Positions 33,032-41,386 are shown, counted from the stretch's first letter. The stretch: 64,000 nucleotides of DNA from Kitasatospora sp. MAA19 (GCF_029894125.1 NZ_JARXYZ010000003.1:310001-374000); one strand, 5' to 3'. Notes: generated by a model not told the origin, from the letters alone. Numbers and translations: made by a program.

Positions 33032-33520
33032 TCAGCCCCGGGCGCGACGCGCCCGCCGCACCGTCCGTTCACTCTCCACCGGCTCCGCCAGATGCCCGTC
33101 CACCAGGCGCGTCAGCGCCGACACGAACGCCTCCCGCTCCGACCCCGGCAGCGACTCCAGCACCTCCCGGTGCACCCGGTCGGCGATCGCGGTGCCCTGC
33201 TCGACGGCGCGCACACCGGCCTCGGTGACGGAGATGATCCGGGCCCGGCGGTCGGTCGCGGACGGGCGGCGCTCGGCCAGGCCCGCCTTCTCCAGCTCGT
33301 CCACGGTGACCACCATGGTGGTCTTGTCCAGGTCCGACAGCTCGGCCAGCTGGATCTGGGTGCGCTCGGCCTCCTGCGCGTGGAACAGCACGCAGTACGC
33401 GCGGGGGGTGATCCCGAGCTCGGCGAAGGCGGCCGCCATCCGGGTCGCCAGGACGTGGCTCGCGTGGTCCAGCAGGCCGGAGAGGTCGCTGATCTGGCGC
33501 AGGGGCGGGGTCGTCGTCAT
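33032..33520 (-). CDS. MarR family regulator
   Basis: A 162-residue winged-helix regulator: IQLAELSDLDKTTMVVTVDELEKAGLAERR (about 58-87) is the DNA-binding part, with the wing at RRPSATDRRARIISVTEAG. ATG 33520 gives the canonical length. It lies upstream of the MFS exporter on the same strand, which suggests a drug-responsive pair. The 93-bp gap is AT-rich (AGATTGTTTTGTTC) and is a likely operator site. Confidence 0.92.
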   Translation of the reverse strand: MTTTPPLRQISDLSGLLDHASHVLATRMAAAFAELGITPRAYCVLFHAQEAERTQIQLAELSDLDKTTMVVTVDELEKAGLAERRPSATDRRARIISVTEAGVRAVEQGTAIADRVHREVLESLPGSEREAFVSALTRLVDGHLAEPVESERTVRRARRARG

Positions 33521-33582
33521 ACGTCCGAGGTTAGCAACGGCCGTCCACTGTCGGATGATCCCGTTGCCAACCAACGCCGGGT

Positions 33583-34863
33583 CTACGGGATGCCCAACTC
33601 GAACAGCGCATACCCGGCGTACCAACCCGCCGCCAGCACCGGCATCGCGAACAACCCGACCAGCGAGGACGTCCGCACCCGGCGCAGCGCCACCGCCAGG
33701 CCGATGAACAGGGGGAAGGCCGGCAGCAGGTAGCGCGAGATGTTGCCGAAGATCTGGTTGCTGCTCAGCGCGGTGGCGATGGTGAGCGCCGTGTAGACCA
33801 CCAGCACCAGCGGCGGCCGGGCGCGCCACAGCAGCACCAGCAGGCCGGGCAGGGCGATCAGCAGGGCGATCGCGATCAGGTCCGGGACGGGGTTGGACTG
33901 CCAGAAGTCCCAGTGCCCGGTGATCACGTCCATGACCGTCCGGACCGTGGAGGCACCGCCGTCGAAGTACCGGTTCCAGGCACCCCGCTGCAGCTTGAAG
34001 TAGCCGCCCCAGTCGCCCATCCGGTAGCCGACCCAGGCGACGTACCCGATCAGGCCCCACGGGGTGATCAGCATCGCGGTCAGCGGCCTGGCCACCCCGT
34101 CGGTGCGCCGGATCAGCGCCACCAGCGCGGCGATCGAGACGGCGGCGATCAGCACGGCGGCGGTCGGCCGGTTGAGGCCGGCCACCAGCGCCAGCAGGCC
34201 GGCCGCCAGCCAGCGGCGGGTCATCACGCAGTAGCAGGCCCAGGCGGACAGCGCGACGAACAGCGAGTCCGAGTAGACCGCCCACTCCACGCCCGAACCC
34301 GGGAACAGGCCCCAGATCACCGCGGCGATCACGCCCGCCCGGAAGCCGCCGAGCCGCTCGGCGACCGCGAAGATCCCCGCCGCCGCGACGAGCGAGGCGA
34401 CCACCGAGACCACGATCCCGGAGCCGTACGGGCCGAGCCCGGTGACCGCGCCGACCAGCCGCATCAGCCACGGGTAGAGCGGGAAGAAGGCGGCCGAGTT
34501 CTCGTAGTAGGTGGCCAGCGGCCAGCCGTGCAGCGGGATCAGCTGCGGGTCGTACCCGTTCTCGGCGATCCGCTGGTACCAGACGCCGTCCCAGGTGCCC
34601 AGGACGTCCCACGGCTGGGCGCCGCCGCCGCGGCCCGGCTGCTTCTTCAGGTAGTCCCCGGTGTGCGACAGCAGCATCATGAAGACCGTCAGGCCGGTGG
34701 CCTTGACCACCGCGTACGCGCCGAGCGCGGGCGCGAAGCGGTTCACCAGGGCGCCGAACCGCCCGGGCGCCCGGCCCTCCGCCTGCTCGGGCCGCTCCGC
34801 CTCCGGCGCGGCGGGCAGACCGGGATCGGTGCTGGACGACTCGGTGCTCGATGCCGTGCTCAT
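33583..34863 (-). CDS. GT-C membrane glycosyltransferase (PIG-V-like)
   Basis: A polytopic protein of 426 residues with about ten helices. The first external loop has the GT-C-type signature TWDGVWYQRIAENGYDPQ (about 90-107) followed by YENSAAFFPLYPWLMRL, as in PIG-V/DUF2029-type mannosyltransferases. It probably transfers a sugar from a polyprenyl-phosphate donor to a cell-envelope acceptor. ATG 34863 begins after a GGGAG at long spacing. Confidence 0.82.
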   Translation of the reverse strand: MSTASSTESSSTDPGLPAAPEAERPEQAEGRAPGRFGALVNRFAPALGAYAVVKATGLTVFMMLLSHTGDYLKKQPGRGGGAQPWDVLGTWDGVWYQRIAENGYDPQLIPLHGWPLATYYENSAAFFPLYPWLMRLVGAVTGLGPYGSGIVVSVVASLVAAAGIFAVAERLGGFRAGVIAAVIWGLFPGSGVEWAVYSDSLFVALSAWACYCVMTRRWLAAGLLALVAGLNRPTAAVLIAAVSIAALVALIRRTDGVARPLTAMLITPWGLIGYVAWVGYRMGDWGGYFKLQRGAWNRYFDGGASTVRTVMDVITGHWDFWQSNPVPDLIAIALLIALPGLLVLLWRARPPLVLVVYTALTIATALSSNQIFGNISRYLLPAFPLFIGLAVALRRVRTSSLVGLFAMPVLAAGWYAGYALFELGIP

Positions 34864-35052
34864 CTGCTCTGGGTACTCCCCGCCCCGCTGGTGGTCCGCG
34901 CGGCTACGGCGCAGCGATTTTTCAGGTGAGCCTACGGCACACCCCCACCAGCCCCGCGAACGGCCGCCCATCCCCGAAACCCCGTGGCGCCGCCGTACCC
35001 GGTGGGTGGGGGTGTCGCCGCCCGGGTGGGGGCGGCGACGGGGTGAGGCGGG

Positions 35053-36729
35053 TCAGCTGTGGAGGTAGACGATGCCGAGTTTGGTGAGCTGCCAGAGCTG
35101 GGCGGGGGCGCCGGTGTCGGTGGCGAGTTCGGCGTAGGGGTTGCCCTTGGCGTCGAGGGTGGTGCCGGGGGCGATCACCTTGGTCGGGTCCTGGGAGTCG
35201 GCGATCTTGTAGCGGCCGCCACCGGCCGGCTTGAGGACCCAGTGCTGGTTGCCGCCGCCGTTGCAGCGCCACTGCTGGATCCGGGTGCCGGTGGCGGTGG
35301 AGGCGGCGTTGGCGTCCAGGCACATGCCCCGGTTGCCGCTGAAGTCGAGCTCGTAGCTGCCGCCGTCCTTGGCCTCCAGGACGAAGGACTGGTTGAGCCC
35401 GCCGGTGGCCGGATAGGTGATGGCGGCCCGGCCGTCGGTGGAGTCGCCGTAGGTGCCGCCGCCGGTGAGGTCGAGCACGGTGCCGGACGCCGCGTTGGTG
35501 AGCTGGTACCAGGAGCCGTCCTCGGGGACGTCCCCGAACGGCTGCCCGGGGGTGAGGGGCTGGATGGCGGTGGTGTTCTGCTGATTGAGCGTGCAGTAGG
35601 CCTGCGCCAGTTCGGGCTTGGCGAAGAACTGGCCGAGGCAGACGCCCTCGCCGCGGTAGCCGGCCACCCGCAGGTGGTACGACTGGCGGATCATGTTCAT
35701 GCACAGGCCGGGGATGCCGATCTGCGAGTCGCAGCCGTTGCGTGCCCACTCGGAGAGGTTGATGACGTCCCCGTTGGTGTACTCGTACGGGGAGCTGGTC
35801 CACTCCGCGCAGACCTCGTGCCCGAAGGCGACCCGCCGCTGGTCGAGGTAGCGCACGCCGGGCACCTGCTCGGCGGCCCCGCGCAGCGCGTCACTGAACG
35901 TCGGCACCACCCAGTTGTGGCCCCAGGCGAGATCCTCGGGGAAGGCCGGACAGCCGTCGGTGATCTTGCCGAGGTAGTCGTTGCGCCGGATGTCCGGGGT
36001 GATCGGATTGAAGTACGACTGGTAGACCAGCTGGTACGAGGAGTCGGCGTAGCCCGCCTTCCGCATGGTCTGCCGGATGTTCTGGAGCGCCGCGACCACC
36101 TTCGGCTGGACCCGCTTGGCGCGCTGGACGATCTCGTCGCTGCCGATGGTGTCGCGGCAGCCCTGGCTCTTGGGGATCGGGAAGTACTGCGCGAGGCAGT
36201 TCATCATGATCCCGCTGAAGTCGAAGTCGTCGTTGGCGCCGATCGTGACGACGACCATCTTCACGTCGTACTTGCCCGCCGTGTCGGCGAGTTTGACGTC
36301 CTGCTTGGGCTCACCGAAGTCGCCGCTGCCGGAGCCGGTGATCTTGGCGAGCTCCGGGTCGCTGACCAGGTCGCCGGTCTGGGCGCCGGAACAGGCGAGG
36401 TCGATCGGGGTGACCCCGGGGATGTCAGTGACGAAGATCTCCGACTTCGGGTGCCGGTGGCAGTAGTTGGTGGGGCTGTCGGTCTCCGGGAAGTAGCCGT
36501 CACCGGTGTCGGTGCCGGCCCCCTCCCCGGAGATGGCGCTGTCGCCGAGGGCGACGATCGCGGCCGGGCGGGTGGCGCCGGCCGTCGGGGCGGGGTCGGC
36601 CAGCGCGGCGGGGGCGCCGGCCAGGCCGAGGGTGGCGACGAGGACGCCGGTGGCGAGCAGCGCGGCGTACGGGGAACGGCGCGCCACCGTCCGGGGGCGC
36701 CGGGCCGCTGGTATTCGGGACCTGATCAC
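35053..36729 (-). CDS. Secreted SGNH hydrolase with ricin-type lectin domain
   Basis: A 558-residue exported enzyme. The signal peptide has a twin-Arg-like basic start and a hydrophobic stretch ending APAALADP (cut near residue 43). The SGNH block I is AIVALGDSAISGEGAGT, and block III is VVTIGANDDFDF; six or more cysteines suggest disulfides. The last ~140 residues form a ricin beta-trefoil with repeats such as SFVLEAKDG, RIQQWRCNGGGNQHWVL and QLWQL. It should bind polysaccharide and cleave an ester or lipid. GTG 36729 has AAGGAG at 7 nt. Confidence 0.9.
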   Translation of the reverse strand: MIRSRIPAARRPRTVARRSPYAALLATGVLVATLGLAGAPAALADPAPTAGATRPAAIVALGDSAISGEGAGTDTGDGYFPETDSPTNYCHRHPKSEIFVTDIPGVTPIDLACSGAQTGDLVSDPELAKITGSGSGDFGEPKQDVKLADTAGKYDVKMVVVTIGANDDFDFSGIMMNCLAQYFPIPKSQGCRDTIGSDEIVQRAKRVQPKVVAALQNIRQTMRKAGYADSSYQLVYQSYFNPITPDIRRNDYLGKITDGCPAFPEDLAWGHNWVVPTFSDALRGAAEQVPGVRYLDQRRVAFGHEVCAEWTSSPYEYTNGDVINLSEWARNGCDSQIGIPGLCMNMIRQSYHLRVAGYRGEGVCLGQFFAKPELAQAYCTLNQQNTTAIQPLTPGQPFGDVPEDGSWYQLTNAASGTVLDLTGGGTYGDSTDGRAAITYPATGGLNQSFVLEAKDGGSYELDFSGNRGMCLDANAASTATGTRIQQWRCNGGGNQHWVLKPAGGGRYKIADSQDPTKVIAPGTTLDAKGNPYAELATDTGAPAQLWQLTKLGIVYLHS

Positions 36730-36892
36730 ACGCGACTCCTTGCGGGGGGGGTGGGAGCCGCCCGGCCGGGGGCGCCGAGCGGCGCGGAGCAAGAAAGGTG
36801 AGCAGGTCTCACATCCTAGGTACTGACAAGTAATGCAACAAGGCTTGTGGCAACGCCGGACACTGACGCCACGGCACAGCTCCGGACATGCT

Positions 36893-36942
36893 GAGAGCCG
36901 CCGCCCCGCGCCCCAGGAGGGAAGCGCGGAACGGCGGCTCTC
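36893..36942 (-). terminator. Terminator after the minus-strand chaplin
   Basis: GAGAGCCGCCG (36893-36903) pairs with CGGCGGCTCTC (36932-36942), with a second possible short stem in the loop. It lies just past the chaplin stop at 36965. Confidence 0.65.
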
Positions 36943-36964
36943 ACCGGCCGAACCGGGAGCTGGT

Positions 36965-37204
36965 TCAGCCCAGGTTGGCGCAGTGGTTACCGAACGCCGG
37001 GTTCAGCAGACCGACGGCGTCGATGGTGTTGCCGCACAGGTTGACCGGAACGTGAACCGGAACCTGGATCTGGTTGCCCGAGATGACACCGGGGGAACCC
37101 GCGGCGACACCCTCGGCGCCGGAGCTGGCCATCGCGGTGCCGGCGCCGGCGGCCACGATGCCCACCACGGCCGCGCCGACGGCGGCGGTCTTCTTGATGC
37201 TCAT
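36965..37204 (-). CDS. Short chaplin
   Basis: A 79-residue secreted amphipathic protein that assembles on aerial hyphae. It has a signal peptide (cut near TAMASSG) and one chaplin domain with the two conserved cysteines in PVNLCGNTIDAVG and NPAFGNHCANLG. AGGAGG lies 5 nt before the ATG. A BldN-like promoter (CGCAAC-N16-CGTTCT) lies 50-75 bp upstream. It is divergent from the next chaplin. Confidence 0.93.
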   Translation of the reverse strand: MSIKKTAAVGAAVVGIVAAGAGTAMASSGAEGVAAGSPGVISGNQIQVPVHVPVNLCGNTIDAVGLLNPAFGNHCANLG

Positions 37205-37252
37205 ACGAGCCTCCTGACTGTTCAACAGAGATGCACGGGGAGTGCGACATCT

Positions 37253-37280
37253 AGAACGAGACCCACTCGGACCGGTTGCG
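37253..37280 (-). promoter_or_regulatory. BldN-type promoter for the minus-strand chaplin
   Basis: On the minus strand CGCAAC (-35, 37275-37280) and CGTTCT (-10, 37253-37258) are 16 bp apart. This resembles the bldM p1 promoter (CGTAAC-N16-CGTTGA, from memory). Confidence 0.5.
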
Positions 37281-37430
37281 ACGGTACGCACACTGCCACC
37301 CGTCTGGCCCAACGGCGACGGCGACCGGCATTCGGGTGATCAGCGGACCGGACCGTTTCCCCTCGCGCGGCGCCTCGTTCTCTCTGGCGGAACACCATCC
37401 GGCCCCTCCAACACGAATCGAGTACCGCTC

Positions 37431-37682
37431 ATGCGCAAGCTCGCCCACGGCGTCGTCGGCACCGCGGCCGGCGCCGCTCTGCTCGCCGCCGGTGCCGGCG
37501 TCGCGTCCGCCCACCACCTGCACGGCGCGTCCGCCGAGGGTGTCGCGGCCGGCTCGGCCGGTGCGGTCTCGGGCAACTCGGTGGAGGTGCCCGTGCACAT
37601 CCCGCTGAACGTGTGCGGCAACTCGGTCGACGTGGTGGGCCTCCTGAACCCGGCGTTCGGCAACAACTGCCTCAGCGCCTGA
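37431..37682 (+). CDS. Short chaplin
   Basis: An 83-residue secreted protein. It has a signal peptide (cut near GVASAHH), then one chaplin domain with cysteines in PLNVCGNSVDVVG and NPAFGNNCLSA. A His-rich stretch (HHLHG) sits right after the expected cleavage site. CGTTTC-N16-CGTTCT at 37354-37381 is a weak promoter candidate. The divergent region (226 bp) is shared with the chaplin at 36965. Confidence 0.92.
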   Translation: MRKLAHGVVGTAAGAALLAAGAGVASAHHLHGASAEGVAAGSAGAVSGNSVEVPVHIPLNVCGNSVDVVGLLNPAFGNNCLSA

Positions 37683-37915
37683 CCGGGAATTCCCTGGTCG
37701 CGCCTTTGCCCGAACCGTTCCCGGCCGTGCGGGAAAGGTCGGCGGGGCGCTGGAGAAACGCGGCGGCTGCGTCGACGCCCGAGCCATGGGCGAAACACGC
37801 CGGTGTACGCCGCCGGAGTGACCATCACGGCAATCCCAGAATCCATCGGGTGAGTATTCGTGCTCGCCCGGCCCCCGACATTTCCCATCCGTCGGGCAGA
37901 AATCAGAGGAAAGAC

Positions 37916-38158
37916 ATGCGCAACGTCAAGAAGGCCGCCGCCCTGTCCCTGGCCGCCACCGGCCTGGTCCTCGGTGCCGCCGGAGGCGCGTTCGCCAGCT
38001 CCGGCGCCCAGGGCGTGGCCGCCGGCTCCCCCGGCGTGCTCTCCGGCAACCAGATCCAGATCCCCGTGCACATCCCGGTCAACGTGTGCGGCAACTCCAT
38101 CGGCATCGTCAGCATCCTGAACCCGGCGCTCGGCAACAGCTGCCTCAACGCCGGCTGA
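37916..38158 (+). CDS. Short chaplin
   Basis: An 80-residue chaplin with the opening MRNVKKAAALSLAATGLVLG and a predicted cut near AFASSG. Cysteines are in PVNVCGNSIGIVS and NPALGNSCLNAG. AGAGGA lies upstream of the ATG. Sequence and spacing suggest tandem duplication with the chaplin at 38267. No clear promoter was found in the 233-bp gap. Confidence 0.94.
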   Translation: MRNVKKAAALSLAATGLVLGAAGGAFASSGAQGVAAGSPGVLSGNQIQIPVHIPVNVCGNSIGIVSILNPALGNSCLNAG

Positions 38159-38266
38159 ACCGGCGGTCGCCGACCCGGCGACGCTGATTCACCGAGCCCG
38201 TGCCGCGCCCCGCAGCGCCGGGGTGCGACGCGCTCCACCCGTGTGTGATCGAGGAGATCAACCCCC

Positions 38267-38536
38267 ATGCAGAACGTGAAGAAGGCCGCCGTCCTGTCCG
38301 CCGCCGCCGCCGGCCTGGTGCTGGGCGCGGCGGGTTCCGCCGCCGCCAGCTCGGGCGCGGAGGGCGTGGCCGCCGGCTCCCCCGGTGTCGTCTCCGGCAA
38401 CCAGATCCAGGTCCCGGTGCACATCCCGGTCAACCTGTGCGGCAACTCCATCAACGCCGTCGGCCTGCTGAACCCGGCCTTCGGCAACAGCTGCGCCAAC
38501 GTGGAGGCGCACCCGAAGCCCGCGGACGACTGCTGA
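38267..38536 (+). CDS. Chaplin with C-terminal extension
   Basis: An 89-residue protein. Signal peptide and chaplin domain are as in its neighbours (PVNLCGNSINAVG, NPAFGNSCANVE). Instead of ending after the domain it continues with EAHPKPADDC, which adds an unpaired third cysteine at the very C terminus. That cysteine might allow inter-subunit disulfides. GAGGAG lies 10 nt upstream of the ATG. Confidence 0.92.
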   Translation: MQNVKKAAVLSAAAAGLVLGAAGSAAASSGAEGVAAGSPGVVSGNQIQVPVHIPVNLCGNSINAVGLLNPAFGNSCANVEAHPKPADDC

Positions 38537-38656
38537 TCCCGGATCGGCACGCGTTCCGGCCGAACTGCCCCCCGACCAACCGGCCGGGGGGCTGTTCGGC
38601 ATCCCCGGGCGGCCGGCGGCCGTCCTGGACCCCGATCCACCGAAGGGTGATTCCGC

Positions 38657-39037
38657 ATGGTTTCGAAGAAGAGCGGGGCCGGTCTGGTCGCCGCCGTCGG
38701 CGCCGCGATGCTGTTCGGCGCAGGCTCCGCGCAGGCCGCCCCCGCGACCGGCCCGGCCCCTGAGTCGGGCCCGGCCAAGCTGGCGAAGACGGACGTCGGC
38801 CAGGCGCTGAACGGGACGACCTCCGGGCTCGGCTACGGGCTCGCGCCGGTCAAGGACCTGCGCCTGGACCCGTGGGCGAACTCCTCGGCCGACGTGCTCA
38901 ACAACGGCGCGACCGTCCAGCCGGACCAGGGCCTGGCCCCGGTCGGCACCAGTGGGCTGACCGGCCCGCTGAGCGCGGGCGGCGGCGTCCGGGACCTCCC
39001 GCTGGTCGGCGGGCTGACCGGCGTCCTGCCGGGCTGA
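38657..39037 (+). CDS. Small secreted protein of unknown family
   Basis: A 126-residue protein. It has a signal peptide (MVSKKSGAGLVAAVGAAMLFG, cut near AQAAP), followed by a low-complexity Gly/Pro/Leu body without cysteines. The C terminus (VRDLPLVGGLTGVLPG) is Gly/Leu-rich. I do not recognise the family. Its place among chaplins and rodlins, and its convergence with another exported protein, suggest a surface role. Confidence 0.75.
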   Translation: MVSKKSGAGLVAAVGAAMLFGAGSAQAAPATGPAPESGPAKLAKTDVGQALNGTTSGLGYGLAPVKDLRLDPWANSSADVLNNGATVQPDQGLAPVGTSGLTGPLSAGGGVRDLPLVGGLTGVLPG

Positions 39038-39055
39038 GCCGCCGGCCCGGACGAA

Positions 39056-39091
39056 AGCCCGGCACCCCGGTCGTACCCGGGGTGCCGGGCT
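39056..39091. terminator. Bidirectional terminator
   Basis: A perfect 15-bp stem (39056-39070 with 39077-39091, AGCCCGGCACCCCGG) lies between two convergent secreted-protein genes. Confidence 0.75.
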
Positions 39092-39115
39092 CCGCCACGC
39101 CCGGAGCCGCTGGGC

Positions 39116-39772
39116 TCAGAGCTGGGTCAGGTCGGTCAGGCCGGTCTGCTGCACCACGCCGGTGGTGGTCGCGGTGGTCGGCGCGGCCAGGTCGCCCACC
39201 TCGTCGGTGACCGAGATCCGGTGGTCGTCGTCGCCCAGGCTGGCGGTGGCCCCGGGGACGGCCTGCACGGTTCCGGTGACCAGCCGCGGGTCCACCTCGT
39301 CCACCTTGAGCCGGCCGTCGGCCAGCTGGCCGGTGCCGTCCTGGACGAGGGCGAGCGGCTTGCCGAGGGCCAGGCCGGGGGTGTCCGCGTGCAGCGGCGC
39401 GGCCGGGGACTCCAGCAGCACCTGGCCGAGGTCGGCGCCCTGGTCGACCAGCGGGAGCGGCAGCTGGGCCTTGGCGCTCGGGCCGACCTTGCCGGTGTGC
39501 AGCTCGGGGACCAGCCGGTCCGGGATCAGCTCGGTGCTGGTGGTGCGGCCGGGCGCCGGCGGCATGATCAACGAGGTCGGGATGCCGGCCGTGAGGTGGC
39601 TGCCGAGCGGGGTGAGCGGCACGTCCGCCGGGACCTGCTGGGTGGCCAGCTTGTCCTCCAGGGCACCGACCCGGTCGGGGCCGATCGGGGCGGCGGAGGC
39701 CGCTCCCTGGGACGCGAGCATGCCCGCACCGACCGCCAACAGCATCGCGCCGGCCCGCTTGGAGAACTTCAT
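39116..39772 (-). CDS. Secreted protein of unknown family
   Basis: A 218-residue protein with a signal peptide (MKFSKRAGAMLLAVGAGMLASQG, cut near ASAAP). The body is rich in Leu, Pro and Thr (PLPLVDQGADLGQVLL, SPAAPLHADTPGLAL). There are no cysteines and no recognised domain. ATG 39772 was preferred; GTG 39781 is possible. It resembles 38657 in composition but not obviously in sequence. Confidence 0.75.
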   Translation of the reverse strand: MKFSKRAGAMLLAVGAGMLASQGAASAAPIGPDRVGALEDKLATQQVPADVPLTPLGSHLTAGIPTSLIMPPAPGRTTSTELIPDRLVPELHTGKVGPSAKAQLPLPLVDQGADLGQVLLESPAAPLHADTPGLALGKPLALVQDGTGQLADGRLKVDEVDPRLVTGTVQAVPGATASLGDDDHRISVTDEVGDLAAPTTATTTGVVQQTGLTDLTQL

Positions 39773-40074
39773 GCTTTTCACCGTTCCGCCTGTCCGTACT
39801 GGAGATCTCTGAAAGGAGGGGCTGCGGGGCGCAGCCGGAAAGCAATCTGCCTCAACGAGTGACCGCGAGTGCGGATTGCGGCGGTTAACCGGTTCGGCCC
39901 AATAATCCGACCGTAAACCATCCGACGACGCGCCTCACGGACTCTTTTCAGAAATCCCCGTAACCTTCCGTGCCGTCATTCTTTGATCTGGACGTCAGTG
40001 ACTGCAGACCGGGCCTGAGCGTTCTACGCGTTGTACGCACGGAAACCAAGAGCATTTCAGAGAGGGATCTCCCC
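39773..40074. other. Control region upstream of the rodlins
   Basis: A 302-bp region without a gene. It holds a BldN-type promoter match for the rodlin pair at 39959-39986. It also contains the divergent promoter of the secreted protein at 39116; CGTTGA on the minus strand near 39853-39858 is a weak -10 candidate. Confidence 0.45.
39959..39986 (+). promoter_or_regulatory. BldN-type promoter for rodlins
   Basis: CGTAAC (39959-39964), a 16-bp spacer and CTTTGA (39981-39986). The -35 is identical to bldM p1 as remembered, and the -10 differs at one base. It lies about 90 bp before the first rodlin start. Confidence 0.55.
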
Positions 40075-40419
40075 ATGATCCAGAAGTCCTTCGCCGCCGC
40101 CGGCCTGGCCGTCGCCGCGCTGGCCGCCGCCGCCGCGCCCGCCTCGGCCATCGGTGACGCGGACGGCGCCGCCGCCTCCATCGAGGGCAACGGCGGCACC
40201 AACTTCACCGGCACCGTCGGCAACAACAGCCCGAACTTCCACTTCCTGGACAACGCGAACATCTGCCTGCCCGAGATCCACAACATCGCCGTGAGCGGGG
40301 TCGGTCTGGCCATCCCGGTCGAGGTCCCGATCGCCAACAGCGGCGGCAGGCAGTACTGCACCCAGGGCCAGGGCACCCAGAGCCACGGCGACGCCGGCGT
40401 GTCCCACCTGGTCGGCTGA
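40075..40419 (+). CDS. Rodlin family protein, first copy
   Basis: A 114-residue secreted protein of the Rdl family, which organises chaplin fibrils into the rodlet layer. It has a signal peptide (MIQKSFAAAGLAVAALAAAA, cut near ASAIG). The mature part holds GNGGTNFTGTVGNNSPNF, NICLPEIHNIAV and a C-terminal CTQGQGTQSHGDAG. Two cysteines match the rodlin pattern. GAGAGGG lies upstream of the ATG. It is the first gene of a two-gene rodlin unit. Confidence 0.88.
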   Translation: MIQKSFAAAGLAVAALAAAAAPASAIGDADGAAASIEGNGGTNFTGTVGNNSPNFHFLDNANICLPEIHNIAVSGVGLAIPVEVPIANSGGRQYCTQGQGTQSHGDAGVSHLVG

Positions 40420-40492
40420 CCGTTCCCCAGCTGTACTCCCCCGTACCACCCTTCGCATCGCTCCCCGATTCATCCCCGAGAGGAAACCGGAA

Positions 40493-40837
40493 ATGATCAA
40501 GAAGTCCCTCGCCGCCGCCGGCCTGGCCGCCGCCGCCATCGCGATGTCCGCGGGCTCGGCCTCCGCCATCGTCGACTCGGACGGCGCCGCCACCACGGTC
40601 CAGGGCAACGGCGGCACCAACCAGACCGGCACCCACGGCAACGGCAGCCCGAACTTCCACACCCTGGACAACCCGAACATCTGCCTGCCCGAGGTCCACA
40701 ACATCGCCGTCGCCGTTGCCGGTGCCGCGGTTCCGATCGAGGTGCCGATCCTGAACAGCACCCCGAAGCAGATCTGCAACGTCGGCCAGAACACCCAGTC
40801 CTCGGGCGACGCGGGCGTCTCGCACCTGATCGGCTGA
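40493..40837 (+). CDS. Rodlin family protein, second copy
   Basis: A 114-residue paralogue of the preceding gene (MIKKSLAAAGLAAAAIAMSAG; NICLPEVHNIAVAVAGAAVP; QICNVGQNTQSSGDAG), with two conserved cysteines. GAGAGG is upstream. It lies 73 bp after the first copy, without a separate promoter seen. Confidence 0.9.
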   Translation: MIKKSLAAAGLAAAAIAMSAGSASAIVDSDGAATTVQGNGGTNQTGTHGNGSPNFHTLDNPNICLPEVHNIAVAVAGAAVPIEVPILNSTPKQICNVGQNTQSSGDAGVSHLIG

Positions 40838-40857
40838 TCAAGGGGCACCGCACGGAC

Positions 40858-40893
40858 GGAGGGCCCGGGGAGGTACGCCTCCCCGGGCCCTCC
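40858..40893 (+). terminator. Terminator of the rodlin unit
   Basis: A perfect 16-bp GC stem (40858-40873 with 40878-40893) with loop TACG, 20 bp past the second rodlin. Confidence 0.8.
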
Positions 40894-41058
40894 GGGCGCT
40901 ACGGGCAAGGTGTCCGGTCGGCCGCCGAACTGGTGCGGACCGGCCGGGTGACCGGGCGTTCGGGACCGGCGCGCGAGGTGCCGACGCGAACGACCGGATG
41001 TGATCACGCGTCAGAGGCAGAGCGCCCTCCGCGGCGCTCCGAAAGAGAGGGCATTTCC

Positions 41059-41325
41059 ATGAAGAGCAAGCTGGCCAAGGCCGCACTGACCGCCACCGCC
41101 GCGCTGGCGCTCGCGGGTGCCGCCACCCCGGCGTTCGCCCACGTCGGTCTCGCGGGCGGCGGCGGGTTCGTCGCCTCGGGCGACCAGCCGTTCGTGGCCG
41201 GCGCGGGCTGGGGCGTCGGCCACACCAGCGACGTCATCGCCGGCGGCTTCGGTGGCGGCGCCGCCACCGCCACCGACGTGATCGGTGGCGGCGAGGGCTT
41301 CGCGCACATCAACGGCTGGAAGTAG
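41059..41325 (+). CDS. Small Gly-rich secreted protein
   Basis: An 88-residue protein with a signal peptide (MKSKLAKAALTATAALALAG, cut near AFAHV). The mature 60 residues are Gly/Ala/Phe-rich with alternating motifs: VGLAGGGGFVASG, FVAGAGWGVG, SDVIAGGFGGG, TDVIGGGEGF. There are no cysteines. The repeated aromatic-Gly and DVI(A/G)GG units suggest a beta-rich, possibly self-assembling protein. I do not recognise the family. GAGAGGGC lies before the ATG. Confidence 0.78.
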   Translation: MKSKLAKAALTATAALALAGAATPAFAHVGLAGGGGFVASGDQPFVAGAGWGVGHTSDVIAGGFGGGAATATDVIGGGEGFAHINGWK

Positions 41326-41330
41326 AACCC

Positions 41331-41371
41331 GGAAGGCCGGGCCGCTCCCAGGGGGAGGGGCCCGGCCTTCC
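41331..41371. terminator. Bidirectional terminator between surface island and hemB
   Basis: GGAAGGCCGGGCC (41331-41343) pairs with GGCCCGGCCTTCC (41359-41371), between convergent genes. Confidence 0.75.
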
Positions 41372-41386
41372 GCCGTGCGCTGGACG

